Shown piece by piece: positions 13,135-24,264 of a stretch of 64,000 bases of DNA. This DNA comes from Strigamia acuminata (taxonomy: Eukaryota > Arthropoda > Chilopoda > Geophilomorpha > Linotaeniidae). The position numbers and the translations under genes are program-made. The DNA is taken from assembly GCA_949358305.1 (NCBI GenBank), contig OX442318.1:8976501-9040500 (forward strand), in the 5' to 3' direction. Numbering within the stretch: position 1 is the stretch's first letter; each line of letters opens with the position of its first letter. The notes beneath the pieces are model-generated. The model did not search any database, had not been told where the DNA came from, and saw only the letters and a program-made list of their open reading frames with translations.

Positions 13135-13750
13135 TAAAATAAATTCAATTTTATTCAAAATAGGGTCAAAAAATTCAATTTTGTTGAAAATGGCGTAAAA
13201 AAAATTTGGTTTTTCAAAAATTAATTTGAAATATTCAATTTTGTTCGAAATGTTGATTCAAAAAATTTAATTTTGTTTAAAAATTGATGAAAAATTCAAT
13301 TTTAAATTTGATTTTGTTCAAAAATTGATTTAAAAATTCGATTTTGTTTAAAAATTGATTTTAAAAGTCGATTTTGTTCAAAACTTAATTTAAAAATTCA
13401 ATTTTGCTTTAAAATTAATGAAAAAATTCAATTTTGTTCAAAAATTAATTTAAAAAATTCAATTTTGTTCAAAAATTAATTAAAAAATTTCAATTTTGTT
13501 CAAAAATTAATTAAAAAAATTCAATTTTGTTTAAAAATTAATGAAAAAAATTTAATTTTGTTCAAAATTTAATGAAGAAATTCATATTTATTAGAAATTT
13601 ATTAAAAATTTATAATTTTGATCACTAAAAAATTCAATTTCATTCAAAATTAAATTTTAATAAACTCAATTTCATTCAAAAATGGATTTAAAAAAATTCA
13701 TTTTTGGTTAAAAATTGATGAAAAATTCAATTTTATTAAAAAAAAACCGA
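13135..13750 (+). repeat. Degenerate AATTCAATTTTGTTCAAAAATT array
   Basis: Tandem units of about 24-30 bp built around TTCAATTTTGTTCAAAAATT. Copies are numerous and diverged. Confidence 0.8.
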
Positions 13751-13829
13751 AAAAAAAAATTAGTTTAGTTCAAAAATTTTCAAACATCTTCAAAATCGTT
13801 AAAGAAAAATTTTGATTTCAATTTCTAAT

Positions 13830-14170
13830 TTTCACGAGTGCAAAAAAAACGAGATACGGTCCCGGCGTCCAATTATTACGGCGCGTAGAGATTCTGACAC
13901 GGCAGCAGCTAGAAACCGCCCTGGGTCGACCCCATAGACCACCACCCCGATTAATTGAGGTTTATTCCGGGGAAATTGTAATATCCTCGGGTGACAAGCA
14001 CGTGGGGCCACTCCTCGAGTGTTTCTCATCCTTCAGAGTCTCGTCTCGGCATTTCCCACGCCCTATGAAAAAATAGTTCAAGTGTCAATGGGCCACGAGG
14101 AATCGACAATTCCCGGATCTGATACACATATCATTACACTTTCGCCTTACTAATGGATACACGACACCCC
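13830..14170. other. GC-richer unique block in the intron
   Basis: High-complexity sequence with many CG dinucleotides between two AT-rich stretches. There is a short frame on the - strand but no splice context or recognisable motif. It is a candidate conserved non-coding element. Confidence 0.3.
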
Positions 14171-14389
14171 ATACCACGCATTGTTGAAATTATTTAACCA
14201 TTTTCCACACATTTAGAAGGAAAAGTATCTCATTGCAGTCAACAGGAAGTGATGTCGATATTTGTTTTCAATTGAGTTGTCAATTCAATGGTTAAGTCAT
14301 TAACTTTAGGTTTTTTTGATTATACGTTAGGAGGTTTTATGGTGCAGTTGGCGCATTCATAAAGTCATGTTTAACTTGTATTTTGTTGT

Positions 14390-14857
14390 TCAAGCGTGAA
14401 CCAAGTATCAGAGATATGCATTGGGTACGGGTCTCCCGGATACTAATGTTTTTGCGATCGATGATTTCATCGCAATCGATCAGTAAGCACACGTGATCGC
14501 GTTCGCGTACGGGTACGGGTAGGGTAGGGTGTGGGGATGTCCCGGGTACGGGCGAGTACGGGTAGAGAATTTTTTTTGGAGATGGGTAACGGGCGGGTAA
14601 CGGGTACGGTTTTTACGCCAATGCACATCCCTGCCAAGTATTACATGGACACGTATCCACATGTTCAGTGCATTTTGCCACCGATGGTGCCACATAATAT
14701 ACAGCCGCACTGTATTCTGGGATGACAACAGGTGACAAACATGCTTAGTTGGCAAGCAATGCATGACACGTGATTGCCGTCATTCAATCAGCGCACAGAA
14801 CAACGAATCAATAGGAAATAACACACGGATACGTGACCATGTAATCCTTGGTTCGTG
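14390..14857 (+). mobile_element. MITE copy with GTGAACCAAG ends, split by a hAT-type insertion
   Basis: The ends CGTGAACCAAG (about 14394) and CTTGGTTCGTG (about 14845-14855) are inverted, followed inward by TACATGG and CCATGTA. The flanks share GTTCAAG, a possible 7-bp target duplication. Diverged copies lie at 32255-32425 and 58375-58660, sharing the CACTGTATTCTGG...AGCAATGCATGACACG core. The left end is interrupted at 14409-14633 by another element. No coding capacity; the superfamily is not identified. Confidence 0.7.
14409..14633 (+). mobile_element. hAT-type MITE, 225 bp, with exact 8-bp target duplication
   Basis: The ends CAGAGATATGCATTGG and CCAATGCACATCCCTG are inverted. The element is bounded on both sides by CCAAGTAT (14401-14408 and 14634-14641). 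An 8-bp duplication with CAG-type ends is the hAT hallmark. The interior shares over 150 bp with the copy at 40219-40568, including a GATGATTTCATCGCAATCG block and GGGTACGGG repeats. No coding capacity, so a transposase supplied elsewhere would be needed. It landed inside the left arm of another MITE. Confidence 0.85.
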
Positions 14858-15142
14858 GTTCAAGACTGGGAATTGCCCGGATTCCAGTTTCTTAATTTAT
14901 AAAGCAAGATGGGTGAACTGTTTATTGTTTACTCGCCTATGGTCAACCGTTACTAAGCGGAAAATATGGAAGCTCCATGAAGACATTGAAGATTGCATTG
15001 TTCCCATTGCTATCCTATTGACTCAATGGCTTAATTCTTTGTGGTGACAATACACTATAGTTTTTTATTGATAATATCGATGGAAAGTTAAAAATAGCCA
15101 ATCGAGTGCTAGAGCGAAAAGTTTTCTTGATAATTTTATAAT

Positions 15143-15262
15143 ACCCTGTTCACACTAAGGTTTTGGATCTCATTTGTGCTCGGTGTGAACACCGATCTCG
15201 ATTTTTGAATCTAGATCTGTGTCCAATAACTGTCGATCGAGTTCTGACAACTCAATTTGACG
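15143..15262 (+). repeat. Fragment of the TGTTCACAC MITE family
   Basis: It begins ATACCCTGTTCACACTAAGG and carries GATCTAGATCTGTG-type sequence. It resembles both ends of the longer copy at 29300-29702, and its left end matches the reverse complement of that copy's right end. Confidence 0.6.
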
Positions 15263-15387
15263 ATCGGATTTGGATTGGCAACAGACTGTGCAGGCATATT
15301 TTTTATTTTTATTTTGCATAAAATGGACTTTTTGGTGCATATTTCATGCACATAAAACGAATTTTATTTTGCATAAATATCCGGGGT

Positions 15388-15441
15388 CTAGTTATAACGA
15401 TTTCTCGGGCCTTGCGATTCGTTATAACGAGACTCGACAGT
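15388..15441 (-). mobile_element. Truncated pogo/Tigger-like MITE
   Basis: Contains CTTGCGATTCGTTATAACGA followed by GACTCGACAGTA, matching one terminal region of the complete copies at 18750, 34243 and 39073. The rest is missing. Confidence 0.55.
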
Positions 15442-15589
15442 ATAAACTTAATACAGCGGGGACATGCCGTAACATCTTTAGCCTGTCCAAAACACCTTTA
15501 GAAACTGTATCGATGCAACTTTCATCCTTGTGGCTAAAAAATACCTTGTCTAAGCTTGTTGCAAAAGTGTTATACAAAGATGAAAAAAA

Positions 15590-16341
15590 AATATTTTAGG
15601 CCTAAATTTTTTTTTCCCCTATTATTTTTTTTTGATGTAAAGTGTGATGTGGGTAGATGGGATCAAGTGAGAAAGAAGTTGGTGATGAAAATATGAATAA
15701 ATCTCTTTGATGGGAATCTCTTTGATGGCTCTTTTATGGAAATGGGTGAGGGTAATTTTTAAATCGGGCCAGGCAGGGGTTTCTATGGTAGTGATGCGAG
15801 AGCCAATGACTTCCTGAAGCTGTTAGCGTCACCCGTTCCATTTAAAAAACAGTCGGACGGGAATAAGAAGAAGCAGACGCACTTTTATTGGTCCATCACG
15901 TGGAAGAAGACAAGAGAAAAGTGTGTGTGAGTGGGGCGTGCAACTTTTAATTAAAAACTTTTATATTTGCAAGTCGAGATTGTGTGCCACGCGTTTTATA
16001 TGCCTTTTGTCTTCGACTCAACGAGAAAAAATGCATAAAATTTTGCACACAAAAAAAAAATTTAAAATTAAAAAAAATAAAAGTTAGGCCTATTTTTTTT
16101 TTTTTGGTTTCAAGGATGTTATGTTATTGTGTGACCTTCTTTTTCATATATAAATAGGAATGTACTTATAATAACATGGGAAAACCCATAATGTAAATGT
16201 TAACCTACTTAAATTGTGTTTTTTGTCAAGGATTCGTGTTGATTTAGTGTTGTTTTAGGGTTAAGTGTTGTTGTTTTGGTCGTTTTTGTGTCGATTTTTT
16301 GGGTTTTTGATTTTATTTTATTTTTATATTTTTTTTTAAAG
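15590..16341. other. Intron upstream of the Pointed exon
   Basis: AT-rich with one more complex block (about 15760-16030). It ends in a long T-rich tract and TTAAAG, the acceptor of the Pointed exon. No other feature is recognised. Confidence 0.45.
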
Positions 16342-16542
16342 ATCCAACTAAGTGGACATCGATCCATATTGATCAGTGGTTGAGATGGGCGCGCACAAAG
16401 TTCCAATTGGGTCCAGTAAATGGACGATGTTTTCCACGCACCGGTGCAGAATTGTGCAAAATGACCAAAGAGGAATTGAAAAAAATCACAGACAAACGCA
16501 CCGGTAATAAATTAGCGGCGCATTTACGGATTTTAAGACAAG
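16342..16542 (+). CDS. ERG: ERG/FLI1-family ETS factor, Pointed (SAM_PNT) domain exon
   Basis: This 201-bp exon enters and leaves in phase 1 (TTAAAG|AT...CAAG|GTAAGT). It encodes a complete Pointed domain of 67 residues, starting DPTKWTSIHIDQWLRWA and containing GAELCKMTKEEL before a final LAAHLRILRQ helix. In the family this helical bundle mediates protein-protein contacts such as co-regulator and kinase docking. The ELCKMTK stretch and the DPT-W start are characteristic of ERG/FLI1 rather than of ETS1/2, whose domain starts DPRQW or NPWLW and carries different residues at the ELCKM position. The length fits the family and no insertions are seen. The identification is firm. Confidence 0.93.
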
Positions 16543-16725
16543 GTAAGTCAATATATCCATTAAAACATCTTTATTTGGTATTTAAAAGTGCAAATAGTAC
16601 TAGGGGGCCGAATAGTACTATTATATGTCGAATTTAAAGATTTAGATGATATTAGATGAACCATAAATGCTCTCATTGAGTGCGGGATGCTATTTGAACG
16701 CGGTACCACTGTACAACGCGGCTGG
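16543..16725. other. Start of the intron after the Pointed exon
   Basis: Unique AT-rich sequence after the donor. Nothing is recognised. Confidence 0.4.
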
Positions 16726-17001
16726 AAAATGCAAAAATGCATTTTAAGCCCAGAAAACAATTTTTTAAGTGCTAAAAATGCATTTTAAGGTGCAAAAATG
16801 CATTTTAAGCTGCAAAAATAAATTTTAAGCTGCAAAAATAAATTTTAAGCTGCAAAAATAAATTTTAAGCTGCAAAAATAAATTTTAAGCTGCAAAAATA
16901 AATTTTAAGCTGCAAAAATGCATTTTAAGTTGCAAAAATGCATTTTAAGCTGCAAAAATGCATTTTAAGCTGCAAAAATGCATTTTAAGCTGCAAAAATG
17001 C
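16726..17001 (+). repeat. 20-bp minisatellite, about 13 copies
   Basis: Tandem copies of CATTTTAAGCTGCAAAAATG. The middle copies carry AAATTTTAAG in place of CATTTTAAG as a homogenised block, with the CATTTTAAG variant on both sides. The blockwise arrangement indicates local unequal exchange. Confidence 0.92.
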
Positions 17002-17298
17002 CTTTGTGTATGCCATTTATCGATTGAAAATCTATTTTAATTATGGTCTAATAATCTTGGTCCTGTCAATAGAGCACGGGTGTTCTACGAGAGTATTTAA
17101 CGGGAGTTTGATTTTCGACGGAGTTTTTATCTCGCATTGGCCGCATCAACTCAACCGTCGGCCGCATGACACAACAAATTCCGCCGCGAAATGAAATGTC
17201 ACAAAATCAACCCAAAAAAAAAACTCAATTAAAAAATATTTTATACTCACAACCAAAAACCAAATTTATTAAATTAAATTTTTATTTCTTTCTTTTAG

Positions 17299-17352
17299 CA
17301 ATTGGTCAAGTGCAAACCTCAAATTCGGACGACGACGACTCCTCAGACGACG
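17299..17352 (+). CDS. ERG: ERG/FLI1-family ETS factor, small acidic exon
   Basis: A 54-bp exon bounded by TTCTTTTAG|CA and GACG|GTAAGA, phase 1 at both ends. It encodes AIGQVQTSNSDDDDSSDD, a run of aspartate and serine. There is no domain: it is an acidic, potentially casein-kinase-type phosphorylatable linker after the Pointed domain. Splice sites, phase and position all fit the gene. I cannot match the peptide to a specific vertebrate exon. As an 18-codon cassette it could be skipped without breaking the frame. Confidence 0.7.
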
Positions 17353-18245
17353 GTAAGAAACGAAAGAAAAGAAAAAAAAAGCAATTTTCAATATTTCTTT
17401 TATTTTCCCTCGAAAAGTGCGAAATGTTGAGTATATACGGGAGGTTTCGTTGAGTATAGGAAAAGGGATAAAAGGTAGAAGAAGGGCGACTTCAAATTAC
17501 GTGGGTGCGATAACAAAAGTTGGTGGAAAATTGCAGGAAGGAAATTGAAAAGTTGAAGTAGGTAACAGTTATATGAACAGACGTTGTTGGGGCGCGCAAA
17601 ACCTGATTCGGCAGTTGCAGATAGTGACGGTGAGCGGTTGGAGAGGTGCGCGCACCCAATGGGCGCGCGACACGTCAAGCGGTTGCCATGGCGACGCAAA
17701 CACGACCCATCCTACTCGGATCCTAATTGAAAATAAGCATCGGCCGCCCTTTTTGCGACTCGAAACCGCCATAAAAAGAAAAGTGCGCGCTCATTTCACA
17801 TGGGCTGCGCGTTGTACACAATTCTCGAGAGAAAAAAGGTTAATTTACGAGAGGTGATTTTCACCTTGGACGAAGACTCGAAGAGGGATTTTTTATTTTA
17901 CTCGATTCGTGTTGGATGGATTTGTTGAGGTGAATTTTAATGGTTGATAAAATGATGAATGGGGGTTTGGGAATTTGGGTGCGGGGGTGGGTGGGGGGGG
18001 AATTATTTTTGAGAAGACTGAAGAGGATGAATTGGGTTTTGGAATTTAAATTGATTTAAACGGATGTTTGTGACGGGGATTTCATTAAATGTGTGATTTT
18101 GCAATTTTGTGGTTTTGTATTAATGGTTTAAATCAATCATTTTTGATGCCGTCAAACTCCGTCGTTTAGGATTTTGATGATTTACATGACCCACGACGAA
18201 ATGAAAATATTTAAAAATTATTACAAATAAGATTTTCGTAAATTT
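17353..18245. other. Intron with a complex block
   Basis: Roughly 17560-17860 is GC-richer, complex, CG-containing sequence that may be regulatory. The remainder is G/T- or A/T-rich. No exon is recognised. Confidence 0.35.
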
Positions 18246-18249
18246 CACT

Positions 18250-18385
18250 AGCTGCATTCAAAAATAAAAATAACAATTTTAGTTTAAGTGTATTTTAAGT
18301 TTAAACGTGGGTTTAAACGGGAAATGATGTCATTTTTGGTTTAAAATTGAAGTAACACACAAAATATTTTAGTTTTTGAATCTTC
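18250..18385 (+). mobile_element. MITE copy of the GCTGCATTCAAAAAT family
   Basis: It begins AGCTGCATTCAAAAATAAA and ends TTTTAGTTTTTGAAT, so the ends are short inverted repeats. The interior, with GTGTATTTTAAGTTTAAAC and GGAAATGATGTCATTTTTG, recurs at 21663-21880, 50998-51130 and, as rearranged segments, 53355-53545. No coding capacity. Confidence 0.7.
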
Positions 18386-18749
18386 GGCCGCTTAGATTAT
18401 AGAGTTATCGATACTAGCGCTTGGGCGGGTTTATCGTAGAGAATGTCCACTCTCTTTTGGTGTAAAAATCATTGAAATCCGTGGTAAAAAAAAATTGGGA
18501 TTTGTTCTATCTGTAATTAGGGCGACTGTGAATGTGCTGCCAACTTCGCAAACTGTTGCCCAGGTGGCCGGTATATTTACTAGGCGTTATCGCTTGTCAT
18601 TTGCCCTAATGTTTTTGGTTTACGTTCTCTCTATACATTTTCTCTCTGGGAATATACTTTCTTTTCCTGTTTTTGCTCGGCTTTCCGTAGCTAAAACTCC
18701 AAAATCCCTATCATCCATCTGTTTATTTTAAAAATTATCATTATTATTA

Positions 18750-18929
18750 CAGTCGAAACTCTTTATAATGAATCGCAAGGTACCCGAAAAATCGATTCGT
18801 TATAACGAGAATTCGTTATATCGAAATTAACACGGTGTTCCATGGCCAATCAACCAAACCAGCCATTTTTAGGTATTCGTTATATTGATAATTCGTTATA
18901 TCGCGATTCGTTATAAACAGTTTCTACTG
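18750..18929 (+). mobile_element. pogo/Tigger-like MITE, 180 bp
   Basis: Starts CAGTCGAAACTCTTTATAA and ends as its imperfect inverse, ...TTTCTACTG. It is flanked by TA on both sides. CAGT ends with TTATAACGAA motifs and a TA duplication are typical of pogo/Tigger derivatives of the Tc1/mariner group. Further copies lie at 34243-34396 and 39073-39255. Confidence 0.8.
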
Positions 18930-20139
18930 TAATCATAATCAAGTGCCGTAACTCTCTAGGCTCGTTTACATTGTTGCGAAATTTCGTTCGAATTGACCTA
19001 AGTAATTGAGACCGCCATTGCATTTCTGCAACAGCGCAATTGCACCTTGTGCGGTAAACATAACCACGCGGAAATGTACATGACATGATGTAACCATCTT
19101 TCTTAATATTTACCGTCGAAAAGTCGAAAAAAGCACGTATAAATGACGATAATTAGTATTTTGTGAAATTCTTTTGATTCCTTTCTGTGTGATCAACTCT
19201 AATTGATGGTGACGCGCCCGCTTGATTAAGGAGCCACGTGTGTTCCCCCTCCATACCCTCGACTCTAAAGCCGTTTGAAGGGACTCCCCTTTCATCAATG
19301 AATGATTCGTTATCCCTTATCGTGCTCGATGATCTATTGCACTCATTTCCATTTATTGTTTGCTCAGATTGCTCCACCTTTTACCCATTGTGAGAACATT
19401 TCGCGCTGTATTTCGGGATTGGGGTTTCGCAGGCCAGGGCAGGGGGTATTTTGGTCACATTTACAATCAAATACAATTGAATGGAGATTAAACTTTTTTT
19501 TTTTTTATATATTTTGAAAAATAACGAAAATTTGTGTTTAATTGAATTAATTAAACAATTAAATTTAATTGGGACATTCGGAGCAGTTTGGAAAATTTTT
19601 TAATTAATTTTTTTTTTCTTTGGTCTTGTTTTGGTGGAACCATCGGTTGATTCTGTTTACGCGATTAGTAGGGCGCGCGCAAGGCACTGGGAATTTTCCG
19701 CTCCGCATTTCAAGTTGTGCGGTCACGTTGTGGTCGTGTTTTGTTTTTGTTTATATGCGAGCGGGCGTTTGATTGATGCGAATCGATTCAACGGATGCCT
19801 AATTTACACTTTAACCGTGATCAATTAACCAATTGTGAAGTGCGGGTACAGAAATTGCAAGGAAAACAATGCACAATGTATGTGTATATGTAGAAAACTT
19901 CGCATTAAACTTTGGAATATTCTTTCTACGGCTTTGCTGAAGGGCCCATCAACCAACTTGCACACACGACCATTGACTTCTTGCTCACTGGTTTTGGCAG
20001 CCATGTTGCGTGGATCTGAGGAGATTTTATTGACCTCATTTTGGGTGGGAAATCAAGCTGCAATCTTGACTGGTTGGTGTTTTGGCCACCAGATGGCACT
20101 GACAGCCATGTCTGTGAGAATCCACCATCTTTGGTATTG
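18930..20139. other. Intronic sequence with two complex blocks
   Basis: Complex unique DNA lies at about 18950-19480 and 19630-19830, separated by AT-rich DNA. No splice-bounded frame is convincing. Confidence 0.3.
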
Positions 20140-20440
20140 TTAAAACAGTCATAAACCATCACCAAAAACTGCAAAAACAAAAACCATGGCCGGTGGAGTG
20201 GTTTTTGAAGCGGTTTAAGTCCGGTTTTGGTTTTTTTACAAGAAAATTTAAAATGGCCGCCTCGAAAGTTAGAACTGGTGGTCAAAGTTTCAAGCGTCAT
20301 AATGCTCTAAGGAGAAGCATACAGCTCCGATAACGTGAGTAAATGCATAATTGTAGTTAAATAAGTGGGCCACAGCCACAATTCGTCGTTTGAATGAAAG
20401 AAATGGAATTTTTATGCACCATGTACTCGCGATACCACAG
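20140..20440 (+). repeat. Second copy of the 331-660 dispersed repeat
   Basis: Matches 370-660 in order and orientation, including CCATCACCAAAAACTGC, AAAATGGCCGCCTCG, TTTCAAGCGTCATAA and GTGAGTAAATGC blocks. Unlike the first locus, there is no tandem expansion here. Confidence 0.8.
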
Positions 20441-21662
20441 ACTGCGAACTGAGGGATTGTGCATAAGAAGCGTATGATTACAGGAAGTCACAACACTAGA
20501 GTATCTTTCACTTCCCGTCAACGTTAAGGCTGCCTGAAATCAGCATACAAGCAAAATTTCCAAACGAAAATGACTCGCATTTTGATTAAAATAAACTCTA
20601 AATTGAGTGAAATTTTTTAATTTCAGTTGTAAATGACTCTAAATTACATTTCATTTACAAATTTAACGCGAAAATAACACGAAATTTTATTAAATTCACA
20701 AATTTAAGACGAAAATGACTCGGAACAGGAAGTTAAAGCGCACCAGTGACGTCACTACCTGACAACAATGCCTCCTTTGCTCACAAGCTGGGCCCGATGT
20801 ACAGTTCGCAGTCTAGTGTATTTAGGTCTGTGGCGATACAACAAACGGCCCCCAAAAACGAACACATTCACAGTTAGGCACGTTTTTGCATACTGTTTTT
20901 GTCGTTTGTATAAACGATATAAACAAATTTTGAACACACATACTGTTTTTGATGTTTTTGATGACTAAAAGCATCGAAAACAGTTGATTGCAGCTAATCA
21001 ACTGATGTTATCAATTCTAATATTTCCGGTTGTTTATCCTACATGGCATCACACAAACTCCACAACATCACATAACCAACAGAAAATATCACTCGAAACT
21101 AATTTCCCTCATTAATTTCCCTCAAAAACAGATGACGAAATCCTGTTACTCTGTGAATTTCGTGGATTAAATTTCTAGATTTCTCTCTGGAGATTTTTAT
21201 TCATACATTTCTCCCTCTTGTAAATCAAACGACTACTTGTTTAGATTTGACGACCATCCTCCATTGCTATCCAAACATAGAGGTGCAACTCCAGCTTCGA
21301 TTATCCCCGCTCGCAACAAGGTAAACGAGCTGGGGGCTTTGGGTCACGCCGTTAAAACTCTCACGGCACCAACCAACGTCCAAACTAGATTGACTTTGAT
21401 ATTGCTTACCTTTTTCTCGCTCGATGCCGTGCAATTCGAATCATCTCGCCACCTCACCTTATTCATTCGTCGCGTAGCAACCCAACATCTCGCGCGATTG
21501 CGTCCTCGCCATTGGTCGAGGCGCGTCACGAGGGATGCGAGCAACCATTTCACAGGCTTACATTTCATTACATCATATCAAGAGGCGGGTCAAGTCGCTC
21601 AAGGAGGAGGTCAAAATAAATCGACGCGATTGAAATTAATAACAAATCGAAATCGTATATAT
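20441..21662. other. Intronic sequence upstream of the long middle exon
   Basis: A complex block lies at about 21230-21660. It contains a segment bounded by TTGTTTAG (about 21243) and a GCAACAAG|GTAAAC donor-like site (about 21320). Its outgoing phase does not fit the next ERG exon, so it is not called as coding. The rest is AT-rich. Confidence 0.3.
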
Positions 21663-21880
21663 ATGTAGTTCAAAAATACAATTTTAGTTCGAGTGTATTT
21701 TAAGTTTAAATTTTGGTTTATTATAAGAATTTTAGTAAATGTGTTATAAATATATAGTTATAATTATAAATTAATGATTAATATAATTTAAGGTAATAAA
21801 TAGGACGGGAAATGATGTCATTTTTGTTTTAAAATTGAACTAAAAGACAAAATGTTTTAATTTTTGAATGCGGTTAATGC
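21663..21880 (+). mobile_element. MITE copy of the GCTGCATTCAAAAAT family, with internal insert
   Basis: Shares TTTTAGTTCGAGTGTATTTT and the GGGAAATGATGTCATTTTTG block with 18250-18385. An extra AT-rich segment of about 70 bp sits between the two halves. Confidence 0.6.
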
Positions 21881-22214
21881 TTTTCGTAATGCGTTTTACG
21901 AAATGTATTACGAAATGCATTCTCGCGAAACCTGATATAATTTCAACGTATTTTTGAACCATATGGGAATTTATAAATAAATAAATAAATAAATACAAAT
22001 AAATTGTTAAACGACAACCAAATGTTGCGAAAACATTTTTCCGATAATAAAAAAATACTGGAAAGAAAAATTAATTTTTTTTATTATTATTTAATAAACG
22101 AAAATTAACATATTCTAATTTATTTAATTTTTTTTGTATTTTGAGTGTGGGTAAAGCGAGTGGGGTTAGATCGGGGCATGCGTCTTGTGTGTTTGGTTTG
22201 GTTCATTCACGCAG

Positions 22215-22622
22215 GGGTCCTTGGAATTTTTATCAAGCTTTGTCGTAGTGAGGGGGCCTCAGTCGCTGAGCCGGAATCGGCAGCGTCGGATCGGAAGTTG
22301 TCAGAGGAAGGGAAAAGTGTGACGTGTATAGGTGAAGTCAGTCAAGTGGCACATGCGAGTTTGGTTCGGTTTGGACTGCACGACGGAATTCCGTTTGAGT
22401 TTAACCCCGTTGATTCGCCCGTGAATCGGGCGGACGAGTTCGCGGCGGTCGGAGAAGGCTTGGAGGGCTGCGGCATCGTGGCCCCTGCCCGCCGGCCGAC
22501 GGCGAGCTGGCTCGTGCCTTGGCTGCACCCGGCAACGTTGGCGCTGTGCATGCAGCATCGGTTGGTCAAACAGGAGTTGCTCGTCACTTCTGCCCCTTCC
22601 GCGACGGCCATGCTGTATGCTG
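22215..22622 (+). CDS. ERG: ERG/FLI1-family ETS factor, long variable middle exon
   Basis: The frame is open and GC-rich up to GCTG|GTGAGA at 22622, leaving phase 1 as the next exon needs. Two acceptors both give phase 1: TTCACGCAG before 22215 and GCCTCAG before 22263. The second coincides better with the rise in GC, so the start is uncertain by 48 bp. The 120-136 residues have no recognised fold. A VKQEL motif near the end fits the sumoylation consensus (hydrophobic-Lys-x-Glu) found in many ETS proteins. Length and sequence are unlike the corresponding region of vertebrate ERG, so this looks like a lineage-specific expansion of the linker between the Pointed and ETS domains. Coding status rests on phase, donor and composition, not homology. 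Confidence 0.65.
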
Positions 22623-24180
22623 GTGAGAATCCATCTTTGGTTTTTTTTTAAATTTTTTTTTTTGGGTTTGTTTTTGGTGTTGTCAGTTTTGTTTGGGGGT
22701 TGGTGCGGCGGGTCGGGGTGTTTTTTGGGTCGGCTTTTCTGCGTGGCGTTTGGTTTTAGTTTTAGGGTGTTTGAGATTTTTTTATTTTATTTTTTTTTTT
22801 GGATTTTTATTTTTGAGTTTTTGAATTGTTTTTATTTTTTTTTTTGTTTTGTTTTTTGGATTTTTTTTGTGATTTTATATTTTATTTTTATTTTTGGGGT
22901 TTTATAATTTTAATTTTAATTTTTTTTTTGGTGTTTTTGGGTTTTTTTTAAGGGTTGGTTTGCTGAATTTTTTTTAATTTGGTTTATTTTGATGACTGTT
23001 TAGTTTATTATATTTTTATTTAGTTTTATTTATTTCTGGGAAAATTATTTATATTTTATATGTTTACTATTTTTTTGATTTTATAATATTTTTTTGTTGT
23101 AAAGTTTATTTTAATCAAATTTTGTCATGATTGGGGTGCTTCTTGAGGTCTGCTTTTCTGCATAGCATTGATATTTGATTTCCCCATTTTTAGCACTGAA
23201 AAATACATAAATTTTTTTTTTTAAAAAAATTATAATTTTTAATTAATATTTTACATAAATCAACTAAAAAAAATTAAATTTAATATAAAAATACATTATT
23301 TCCTACAAAATCACTAAAAAAAAGCATATTTTCCTACAAAACGATCAAAAAAACATAATTTCCTATAAAATCACCAAAAAAATGCACAAATTACTTAAAA
23401 ATTACTTAAAACCTACACAATTTTCCTTAAAATCACCAAAAAAAAAATTAAATTATTCCCTCTAAAATTACCAAAAAAAAAAAATTCCACAATTTCCTCT
23501 ATAATTACCCAAAAAAATTGCATAATTTCCTCCAAAAGCCAAAACCCGCGACCTACGCAGCGAGTAATCAGCACAAACAAATCTAAACGAATGAGAATTT
23601 GCCATATTTATTAGCTACCACCGAGTTGCCAAGCAGAAACAAGTATGGTCGGACGTGTGGTGGCGGTCGCGTCGGCATTCTCTGATCATTTGAGGGCCAA
23701 TTGTGCACGTTTGTGTATGGGTTGTTGGGTATGAAGCGTATCAATTTCGCCGAGGACGAAAGAGAGAGAAGTTAATTTCACTTCATCTCTTTCGGTGCTT
23801 GTTGTTGTGTGAATGTTGTCGTTCAAAGGGGAGCAATCAAGCTCGGAATAGCGAGAGAAGCCTTTCATATTACCTACTCACAACACACTATATATTTTCC
23901 TTCTCCCCTCGTGCTAATGAGTACTTGGTGCGTTCGATTTGAAAGAAAGTCTTATATGGAAAAGAAGGGAGGGAAAAAACACCTCCAGTCCCATTTTTCC
24001 TCTTTAAATCTCTCTCTTGGGATTTGATTTCTTTTTTATCAACAAGTTTTTAAGACCTCGTTTTTTCTCTCTCCTGCTCCCATTTCTGCACGAATGGTGG
24101 TTGAATTTGTAAATTGTTAGTTGGAAAGGGTTTTTTTTTTTTCTGTTTATTTATTTCTTGTTTTTTTTTTTTTTTTTTAG
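22623..24180. other. Intron with mirrored T-rich and A-rich tracts
   Basis: 22630-23210 is extremely T/G-rich; 23210-23520 is A-rich with repeated TTTCCTACAAAATCAC-type units. A complex block follows at 23540-24110. It ends in a run of T and TTTTAG, a strong acceptor. Confidence 0.5.
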
Positions 24181-24264
24181 AGTCTTCTTATGCCGAAGCG
24201 CTTCGTAAAAGCGGCTGGAATTCGGCTGCTTATGATACACCGCCAGGATCAGCAGCAGTTCATG
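24181..24264 (+). CDS. ERG: ERG/FLI1-family ETS factor, linker exon
   Basis: An 84-bp exon bounded by a T-rich tract ending TTTTAG and by CATG|GTAAAT, phase 1 on both sides. It encodes ESSYAEALRKSGWNSAAYDT followed by a short Pro/Gly/Ala stretch. The pattern SYxxxLRKSGW resembles the PSYDSVRRGAW segment in the FLI1 linker, which supports its place in this gene. No catalytic or folded domain is expected here. Confidence 0.75.

Noticed and set aside
21243-21320. Possible extra ERG exon with acceptor-like and donor-like sites
   Set aside because: The incoming phase fits but the outgoing phase is 2, which would break the frame into the next exon, and the peptide matches nothing in the family.
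22301-22611. - strand frames overlapping the long middle ERG exon
   Set aside because: The + strand frame has a strong donor, the right phase and a VKQE motif. The - strand frames have no splice context and arise from GC-rich coding DNA.
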